Assembly (NCBI GenBank): GCA_949289005.1
Contig: CASEMQ010000041.1
Location: forward strand, 1-37,668
Origin: an uncultured Lentisphaeraceae bacterium
GTDB lineage: Bacteria > Verrucomicrobiota > Kiritimatiellia > RFP12 > DVOR01
Length of the DNA stretch: 37,668 bases
Reading direction: 5' to 3'
The position numbers were made by a program, and so were the translations under genes. The notes beneath the pieces are model-generated. The model had not been told where the DNA came from. It was given only the letters and a program-made list of their open reading frames with translations, and ran no database searches. Below are positions 32,538 through 37,668 of this stretch, in pieces (the first letter of the stretch is position 1; each line of letters opens with the position of its first letter).

Positions 32538-33323
32538 TCAGGGGGCGGGGGGCGAGGCGGGTTTTCGGGCGACGAGGATGAGGGTGGTGGGGATGGCGGC
32601 GCACTCGTCGAAGGCGGCGAGCCAATCGTCCGAGGCATAGGCGGGGTCGGGGCTGGCGGGGGGCTCCTCGAGGCGTTGGAGGACGAGGCCGGCGGCGCGG
32701 ATGGCGTTGAACCAGGCCGAGATGGGCCAGGCGCGGCTGGCGATGGGGTCGCCGTGGCCGTCTGGCTGCTCGCGGACGTCGGCCACGGGATGGAAATAGT
32801 TGGGCAGGAAGCGCCCCCAGGTCTCGGTGCCGTCGTCGTTCTCCAGGCTTACCCATTCGCCGTTGTAGACGGGATGGACGGTGGAGAGCACGAGGGTGCC
32901 GCCGGGGCGAAGCCAACGGGCGACGCGGGCGAGCTGCGCGAAGGGATCGTCGAGAAACTCAAAGGCGTGCGAGGAGGTGACAAGGTCGAAAGACGCCTCG
33001 GGCGCGTCGTAGTCCTCGATGGCGGCGCGATGGAAGGCGACGGCGAGCCCGGCTGCCCGGGCGTCGGCGCGGGCATAGGCGAGCTGGGCCTCGGAGATGT
33101 CGATGGCGGTGCAACGGAGTCCGCGGCGGGCCAGCCAGATGGAGTTCTGCCCCTCGCCGCAGCCCAGCTCCAGCGCGTCCATGCCGGGGCGCAGGGGCGG
33201 GAGCAGGCGCAGCGTGCGCTCGCCGGCCAGGAGGGGGCCATAGTGAAAATCGTCCGCGTCGATGCGCGTGATGGCGCGGTACATCCCCGCGATGCCGTTC
33301 CAATAGTGTCTCTGCGCTTCCAT
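32538..33323 (-). CDS. SAM-dependent methyltransferase (class I)
   Basis: A 261-aa Rossmann-fold methyltransferase. Motif I is LELGCGEGQNS (51-61), the acidic residue after strand beta-2 is in AIDISEAQL (about 74), and motif IV is SFDLVTSSHAFEFLDDP (about 110-126). RPGGTLVLSTVHPVYNGEW follows (about 137-155). The substrate is unknown; the HPVYNGEW region is seen in small-molecule or quinone-like methyltransferases, but that is weak. The ATG at 33323 lies 7 nt after a -10 box and has no Shine-Dalgarno. It is monocistronic and convergent with the fab operon. Confidence 0.85.
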   Translation of the reverse strand: MEAQRHYWNGIAGMYRAITRIDADDFHYGPLLAGERTLRLLPPLRPGMDALELGCGEGQNSIWLARRGLRCTAIDISEAQLAYARADARAAGLAVAFHRAAIEDYDAPEASFDLVTSSHAFEFLDDPFAQLARVARWLRPGGTLVLSTVHPVYNGEWVSLENDDGTETWGRFLPNYFHPVADVREQPDGHGDPIASRAWPISAWFNAIRAAGLVLQRLEEPPASPDPAYASDDWLAAFDECAAIPTTLILVARKPASPPAP

Positions 33324-33330
33324 GCCCCAT

Positions 33331-33388
33331 AGGATAGCAAATGAGTGGACGGAGAACAGCGAACGGAAAACAGGGCGCCCCTGCGGGG
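33331..33388 (-). promoter_or_regulatory. Composite heptamer promoter (copy P6) of the methyltransferase
   Basis: On the minus strand CCCC-GCA-GGGG (33388-33378) is followed by CGCC and four heptamers: CTGTTTT, CCGTTCG, CTGTTCT, CCGTCCA (33373-33346). Then come CTCATTTGC and TATCCT (33336-33331) with extended TGC. The start codon begins 7 nt later. Confidence 0.8.
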
Positions 33389-33419
33389 AAGCAACGCGTC
33401 CCCGCAGAGGCGCGGTGTC

Positions 33420-33448
33420 TTTACTTTGCGTTCGTTTTGTGCCATAAT
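33420..33448 (+). promoter_or_regulatory. Promoter of the coiled-coil protein-bioB unit (leaderless)
   Basis: TTTACT (33420-33425), 17 bp, CATAAT (33443-33448) preceded by TGC. The ATG at 33456 begins 7 nt later. A CCCCGCAGAGGCG sequence at 33400-33412 is an inverted, near-identical copy of the hairpin of the divergent promoter P6. Confidence 0.6.
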
Positions 33449-33455
33449 GCGCGGC

Positions 33456-34241
33456 ATGAAACGTGTTTACACAGGGCTGGCCGTGGCCGTGGGCGCCGTC
33501 GCGTTGGTGGCGGCGGGCTACGGCGCGGGGTGGTTTTTCGCGCCCGGCAAGGTGGTGGCGGCCCCCACCGTCGAGACCGTGCGCACCATTCGCGTGGAGG
33601 GCGACGGCGAGCAGGCTTTGGCGCTTTCCAAGGCGTTGAGCGAGGCGGAGGCGTTGCGGGCCGAGCGCGACGCGCTGCGGGCGCAATTGGCCGAGGCCCA
33701 GGCGCAGCCTGAGGCGGCGGAGGCCACGGAGGAGGCGCCGCGCCGTTTGAGCCCGCGCGAGCGGATGGAGGAGCTCAAGCGCACCGACCCCAAGCGTTAC
33801 GAGGAGATGCAGGCGCGCCGCCAAGAGTTCCGCACGCGCATGGCCGAGGCGCTCGCCACGCGCGACGACTTCCTGGGCAGCATTGACCTGTCGTTGCTCA
33901 CCGAGGAGCAGCGGGAGACCCATCGCCGCTTCACCGAGGCGCTCGCCGCCCAGCAGGAGGCCATGGCGCGCATGGACGCGGCGATGGAAAGCGGCGTCGA
34001 GCCCACCGAGGAGGAGCGCCAACAGATGCGCGAGGCCTTCCGCAACGTGCGCAACCTGCAGAACGCCGAGCGCGACGCGCTCTTGGGCGCGGTGGCCACG
34101 TCGATGGGGCTGCAGGCCGGCGAGGAGGCAGACTCTTTCGTGGAGGTCGTCAAATCCGTCTATGATTCCACGGGCATGATGCCGGCCGTGCGCATGGGAC
34201 CCGGCGGAGGCGGCAACCCGCCCCCGCCGCCCGGCCGCTGA
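33456..34241 (+). CDS. Membrane-anchored coiled-coil protein, 261 aa
   Basis: One N-terminal transmembrane helix (about 6-28, GLAVAVGAVALVAAGYGAGWFF) is followed by a Glu/Ala/Arg-rich helical region (about 52-90, a likely coiled coil). A second charged helical segment, LSPRERMEELKRTDPKRYEE, leads into a helical domain up to 235; the C-terminus is a Gly/Pro tail. The middle part resembles periplasmic Spy/CpxP-like helical sensors in composition only. No family is assigned. The start lies 7 nt after the -10 box, without Shine-Dalgarno. bioB starts 9 nt after the stop. Confidence 0.7.
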   Translation: MKRVYTGLAVAVGAVALVAAGYGAGWFFAPGKVVAAPTVETVRTIRVEGDGEQALALSKALSEAEALRAERDALRAQLAEAQAQPEAAEATEEAPRRLSPRERMEELKRTDPKRYEEMQARRQEFRTRMAEALATRDDFLGSIDLSLLTEEQRETHRRFTEALAAQQEAMARMDAAMESGVEPTEEERQQMREAFRNVRNLQNAERDALLGAVATSMGLQAGEEADSFVEVVKSVYDSTGMMPAVRMGPGGGGNPPPPPGR

Positions 34242-34250
34242 GGGTTCGCC

Positions 34251-35186
34251 GTGACGCCCCCGCGCCTCACCTTTCCCCAAGCGCTCGCTTGGGCCGCCGG
34301 CCCGGAGGAGCGCCTCTTTGCCGAGGCCGAGCGCCTCACGGCGACCTGCGCGCCGCGACTCTTTGACCGCTGCGCCATCGTCAACGGCAAGGGCGGCCGT
34401 TGCCCGGAAAACTGCAAATGGTGCGCGCAGTCGGCCCACCACCCCGCGGCCGTGTGCGACGTCCACCCCCTGATCGACCCCGAGGCCTGCCTGCGCGCGG
34501 CGCGCGCCGCGGAGGCCGCCGGCGTGCGCCGCTTCTCCATCGTCAACAGCGGCCGCCGCCCCACCGGGCCCGAGCTGGAGGGCATCTGCGCGCTGTTGCG
34601 CCTGTTGCGCCGCGAGACGGGGCTGGGGCTCTGCGTCTCGCTTGGCCTGCTCGACGAGCCGGCGCTGCGGCGGCTGCGCGCGGCGGGCGCCACCCGCTGC
34701 CATTGCAACCTGGAGGCCGCCCCCGCCTTTTTCCCGACCCTCTGCACCACGCACACCCAGGCCGACAAAGTGGCCACCCTCCGTGCCGCCCTGCGCGCCG
34801 GCATGGACATCTGCTCGGGCGGCATCATCGGCATGGGCGAGACCGAGCGCGACCGCATCGCCCTGGCCTTCGCCCTCCGCAACCTCCCCGTCGCCTCCAT
34901 CCCCATCAACATCCTCGCGCCCATCCCCGGCACCCCGCTCGCCGCGATCCCCCTCCTGCCCGAGCGCGACATTCTCCGCGCCATCGCGCTCTTCCGCCTC
35001 ATCCACCCCACCGCGCACCTTCGCTTCGCCGGCGGCCGCAAGCGCCTCTCCCCGGCCGCGCTCGACGCCGCCCTCCGCCTCGGCATCGACGCGGCCATCG
35101 AGGGCGACCTGCTCACCACCGCCGGCAACGCCGTCGCCCAAGACCGCGCACACATCCTCCGCGCCGGCTACGCCATCCCCTGCTGA
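34251..35186 (+). CDS. bioB: Biotin synthase BioB (type II, anaerobe class)
   Basis: A 311-aa radical SAM enzyme. The cluster motif C51-x3-C55-x2-C58 reads CPENCKWC. The rest matches the Bacteroides/Clostridia-type BioB: SIVNSGRRPTGPELE, then CHCNLEAAPAFFPTLCTTHT (150-169), DICSGGIIGMGET (187-199), INILAPIPGTPL and FAGGRK. The Cys that ligates the [2Fe-2S] cluster in E. coli BioB (in RFCMGA) is Ser96 here, while C128, C150, C152, C165 and C188 are available, fitting a different auxiliary cluster. It inserts sulfur into dethiobiotin. The start is a GTG. No other bio gene is nearby. Confidence 0.88.
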   Translation: MTPPRLTFPQALAWAAGPEERLFAEAERLTATCAPRLFDRCAIVNGKGGRCPENCKWCAQSAHHPAAVCDVHPLIDPEACLRAARAAEAAGVRRFSIVNSGRRPTGPELEGICALLRLLRRETGLGLCVSLGLLDEPALRRLRAAGATRCHCNLEAAPAFFPTLCTTHTQADKVATLRAALRAGMDICSGGIIGMGETERDRIALAFALRNLPVASIPINILAPIPGTPLAAIPLLPERDILRAIALFRLIHPTAHLRFAGGRKRLSPAALDAALRLGIDAAIEGDLLTTAGNAVAQDRAHILRAGYAIPC

Positions 35187-35236
35187 TCGGCGCGCCATCC
35201 GCGGCGCGCGCCCAAACCGCCAAACAGCCTTTTTGC

Positions 35237-35242
35237 TATCCT
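35237..35242 (+). promoter_or_regulatory. Extended -10 promoter of the helicase unit
   Basis: TTTTGCTATCCT contains TGC-TATCCT (35237-35242). It matches the TTTGCTAT of the composite promoters but has no heptamers before it. A GC hairpin (GGCGCGC/GCGCGCC, about 35189-35212) lies between it and bioB. The leader of about 40 nt has GGAGG 6 nt before the ATG at 35287. Confidence 0.6.
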
Positions 35243-35286
35243 ATTGGACGTTGGATAACGCCAGGATGGCATGATGGAGGTTTCGG

Positions 35287-36999
35287 ATGGCAGGTTTTGA
35301 GACGTTGGGTTTGCCCGAGGCGCTGTTGCGGGCGGTGGAGGGGCTGGGCTTCCGCGAGCCGATGCCCATCCAGGCGGAGGCGATCCCGGCGTTGTTGGCC
35401 GAGCCGCCGCGCGATTGCGTGGCGTTGGCGGCGACGGGCACGGGCAAGACGTGCGCCTATGGGCTGCCCTTGCTCGCGCGGGTGGCGGGGGAGACGCCGC
35501 GGCCGCAGGCGCTCGTCTTGGCGCCGACGCGCGAGCTGTGCCTGCAAATCGGCGAGGAGCTGGCGCGCTTCGCCAAACATTTGCCCGAGGCGAAGGTGGC
35601 GGCCTGCTATGGCGGCGCGCCCATCGGCCAGCAAATCCGCAAGATCGAGCGCGGCGCGCAGGTCATCGTCGCCACGCCCGGGCGGCTGTGCGACCTGCTC
35701 CGCCGCGAGGCCATCGCCCTGGGCGACGTGCGCGTCTGCGTGCTTGACGAGGCCGACGAAATGCTCGACCTTGGCTTCCGCGACGAGCTCGCCTTCATCC
35801 TGGCGGCGGTGCCCGAGGGCGCGGCGATGTGGCTCTTCTCCGCGACCATGCCGCCGGAGGTGGAGGCCATCGCCGACGAGCATCTCGACGACCCGCTGCG
35901 CATCGCCGTGGGCGAGCGCAACGTGGCCCAGGCCAACATCGCCCACCACGCCTATGCCGTGGCCGAGCGCAACCGCTACGGCGCGCTCCGGCGGGTCATC
36001 GACTTCGTGCCCGAGATGTACGGCCTCGTCTTCTGCCGCACCCGGCAGGACACTCAGCGCCTCAGCGAGGCCCTCATGCACGACGGCGTCTACGCCGAGG
36101 CCCTCCACGGCGACCTCTCGCAGGCCCAGCGCGACGCCGTCATGCGCAAGTTCCGCGACCGCGCCGTCCGCATCCTCGTCGCCACCGACGTCGCCGCCCG
36201 CGGCATCGACATCGACGCCATCTCGCACGTCATCCACTACCACCTCCCCGACGCCCCCGCCGTCTACACCCACCGCAGCGGCCGCACAGCCCGCGCCGGC
36301 AAAAGCGGCGTCTCCATCGCCCTCGTCACCCCCCGCGACGCCGCCAAACTCCGCCTCATCGAGCGCATCTGCGGCCTCCGCTTCGAGCGGCGCGCCATCC
36401 CCTCGGCCGACGACATCCGCCAAAAGCACGTCTTCTGGCTGGCCGAGCAGATCCGCGCCACGCACGAGGTCTCGCCCGACCTCCGCGCGCTCCTCCCCGC
36501 CGTCGCCCCCCTCGTCGCCGGCCTCTCCCCCGAGGAAGTCCTCGCCCGCCTGCTCCAGCTCCGCCTCGGCCCCCTGCTCGAGGCCTACGAGGGCGCCCAA
36601 GACCTCAACCCCGCCCCCAAGCCCACCCCCGAGGAACGCGCCGCCGCCTTCGGCCCGCGCGCCCGCATCATGCTCCACGTCGGCCGCCTCGACGGCCTGC
36701 GCGAAGGCGCCGTCGTCCGCCTCGTCTGCGAGGCCACCGGGCTCCAGGCCGCCGACATCGGCGCCATCGCCATCAAGCGCGAGTTCGCCTTCTTCGACAT
36801 CCGCGCCGAGCACCAACGCCGTGCCCTCTCCGCCCTCCGCGACGCCACCTTCGACGGCCGCCCCCTCCACCCCGAAGCCGCCGACCCCACCGAAGACCTC
36901 CACCCCACCCGCGCCAAACGCCCCCCCAAGGGCGGCAAGCGCCCCTTCCCCGGCAAAGCCAAAAAGCGCCCACACGGCCGCCCCCCGCGCCATGCCTGA
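35287..36999 (+). CDS. DEAD-box RNA helicase with DbpA-type RNA-binding domain
   Basis: A 570-aa ATP-dependent RNA helicase of the DeaD/CsdA class. It has the Q motif (about 5-30), motif I ATGTGKT (49-55), PTRELCLQ, DEAD at 154-157, FSATMPP, ATDVAARGIDI and HRSGRTARAGKSG. A C-terminal DbpA-like RNA-binding domain (about 459-530, RIMLHVGRLDGLREGAVVRL) and a basic Pro/Lys/Arg tail follow. Likely roles are ribosome assembly and cold-adapted RNA unwinding. A second DEAD-box gene starts inside its last codons. Codon choice changes from G-ending at the 5' end to C-ending at the 3' end. Confidence 0.94.
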   Translation: MAGFETLGLPEALLRAVEGLGFREPMPIQAEAIPALLAEPPRDCVALAATGTGKTCAYGLPLLARVAGETPRPQALVLAPTRELCLQIGEELARFAKHLPEAKVAACYGGAPIGQQIRKIERGAQVIVATPGRLCDLLRREAIALGDVRVCVLDEADEMLDLGFRDELAFILAAVPEGAAMWLFSATMPPEVEAIADEHLDDPLRIAVGERNVAQANIAHHAYAVAERNRYGALRRVIDFVPEMYGLVFCRTRQDTQRLSEALMHDGVYAEALHGDLSQAQRDAVMRKFRDRAVRILVATDVAARGIDIDAISHVIHYHLPDAPAVYTHRSGRTARAGKSGVSIALVTPRDAAKLRLIERICGLRFERRAIPSADDIRQKHVFWLAEQIRATHEVSPDLRALLPAVAPLVAGLSPEEVLARLLQLRLGPLLEAYEGAQDLNPAPKPTPEERAAAFGPRARIMLHVGRLDGLREGAVVRLVCEATGLQAADIGAIAIKREFAFFDIRAEHQRRALSALRDATFDGRPLHPEAADPTEDLHPTRAKRPPKGGKRPFPGKAKKRPHGRPPRHA

Positions 37000-37668
37000 C
37001 CCCGCGCCCGCCGCCACCCCCTTCGACGCCCTCGCCGAGCCCCTTCGCCAGGCCCTCGCCGCCTTGGGCTTCGCCGCGCCCACCCCCATCCAAGCCGCCG
37101 CACTCCCGCCCCTCCTCCAAGGCCGCGACCTCCTCGCCACCGCCCCCACCGGCACCGGCAAGACCGCCGCCTTCGCACTCCCCCTCCTCCACCGCCTCCT
37201 CGCCGCCCACGCCACCCCACGCCCACGCGCCCCCCACGCCCTCATCCTCGAGCCCACCCGCGAACTCGCCGACCAGACCGCCCGCGCCCTCGCCGCCCTC
37301 GCCCGCCACGCGCCCCTCCCCGTCGCCACCCTCACCGGCGGCGTCCCGCTCCCCCCGCAGGTACGCGCCCTCCGCCGCCCCCAATCCCTCCTCGTCGCCA
37401 CCCCCGGCCGCCTCCTCGACCACCTCCGCCGCCACACGCTCACCCTCGCCCACGCCGACGCCCTCGTCCTCGACGAGGCCGACCAAATCCTCGCCCACGG
37501 CTTCCTCCCCGACCTCCGCGCCATCCTCCCCCACCTCCCCAAGCGCCGCCAAACCGCCCTCCTCACCGCCACCCTCACCCCCGCCCTCCAAACCCTCGCC
37601 CAAACCCTCCTCGCCCCCAATCACGCCACCCTCACCCTCGCCGACGCCCCCGCCGCCCCCGCCACGCC
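36992..37668 (+). CDS. Second DEAD-box RNA helicase, N-terminal 225 residues (cut by window edge)
   Basis: The frame from the ATG at 36992 overlaps the previous gene by 8 nt and is open to the window end. It encodes a Q motif (FAAPTPIQ, 27-34), motif I APTGTGKT (51-58), EPTRELADQ, TPGRLLDHL, a DEAD motif (VLDEADQIL, about 160-168) and LTATLTP in place of SAT. The canonical PTREL is preserved; motif III reads TAT. It is probably an RhlE-like helicase. Codons are almost uniformly C-ending, extreme even for this genome. Confidence 0.9.
   Translation, partial: MPDPAPAATPFDALAEPLRQALAALGFAAPTPIQAAALPPLLQGRDLLATAPTGTGKTAAFALPLLHRLLAAHATPRPRAPHALILEPTRELADQTARALAALARHAPLPVATLTGGVPLPPQVRALRRPQSLLVATPGRLLDHLRRHTLTLAHADALVLDEADQILAHGFLPDLRAILPHLPKRRQTALLTATLTPALQTLAQTLLAPNHATLTLADAPAAPAT

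Noticed and set aside
33301..33310. CAATAGTGTC, matching the end of element B
   Set aside because: It lies inside the methyltransferase coding sequence (HYWNG codons), lacks the following CGGG and has no partner; a chance 10-bp match.

Overview
The window is very GC-rich bacterial DNA from a Gram-negative-type, probably anaerobic organism. It has a lipid A-type acyltransferase, lipoboxes, prepilin-like signals, a BioB of the anaerobe (type II) class and a FabV-type enoyl reductase. Together with a secreted heparinase-like lyase, a GDYXXLXY/DUF2157 pair and a pseudokinase, this best fits the PVC group (Verrucomicrobiota/Kiritimatiellota). That placement is an inference from gene content; no rRNA gene is present.

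Layout. 1-969 (minus): two unrecognised genes. 1.1-3.5 kb (plus): FHA membrane protein, pseudopilin, SWIM zinc-finger protein and two doubtful small ORFs. 3.5-8.9 kb: membrane-anchored pseudokinase, ligA, a tiny membrane protein and nadE, tightly packed with ATGA overlaps. 9.0-13.4 kb: secreted heparinase-II/III-like protein and a UvrA paralogue without the UvrB-binding region. 13.5-15.9 kb: membrane protein, LpxL-like acyltransferase, HNH nuclease and a coiled-coil lipoprotein. 16.0-19.3 kb: tRNA-Leu(UAA), grpE, dnaJ, purB. 19.6-22.8 kb (minus): DUF2157 protein, GDYXXLXY protein, small exported protein. 23.3-26.1 kb (minus): 928-aa secreted beta-helix-like protein. 26.6-28.1 kb: guaA. 28.4-32.4 kb: fabH-fabF-fabZ-fabV. 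32.5-33.3 kb (minus): methyltransferase. 33.5-35.2 kb: coiled-coil membrane protein and bioB. 35.3 kb to the end: two overlapping DEAD-box helicase genes, the second cut by the window edge.

The coding content is mostly housekeeping (DNA ligation, NAD and GMP synthesis, fatty acids, chaperones, RNA helicases). The unusual material lies between genes. (1) A 217-218 bp element occurs three times in the same orientation. It has 14-bp inverted ends and two near-perfect long hairpins whose loops are complementary to each other. One copy sits inside a 277-bp unit with terminal inverted repeats and a perfect 9-bp target-site duplication, so the unit is or was mobile. (2) A composite promoter module recurs in front of unrelated units: a GC mini-hairpin, then GCGCCCTGTT, then 4-6 heptamers of the CTGTNNN type in strict 7-bp register, then an extended -10 (TTTGCTATAMT). 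(3) Five units have a -10 box ending 6-7 nt before the start codon and so look leaderless. (4) Codon choice seems to move from G-ending near promoters to C-ending at the distal ends of many operons.
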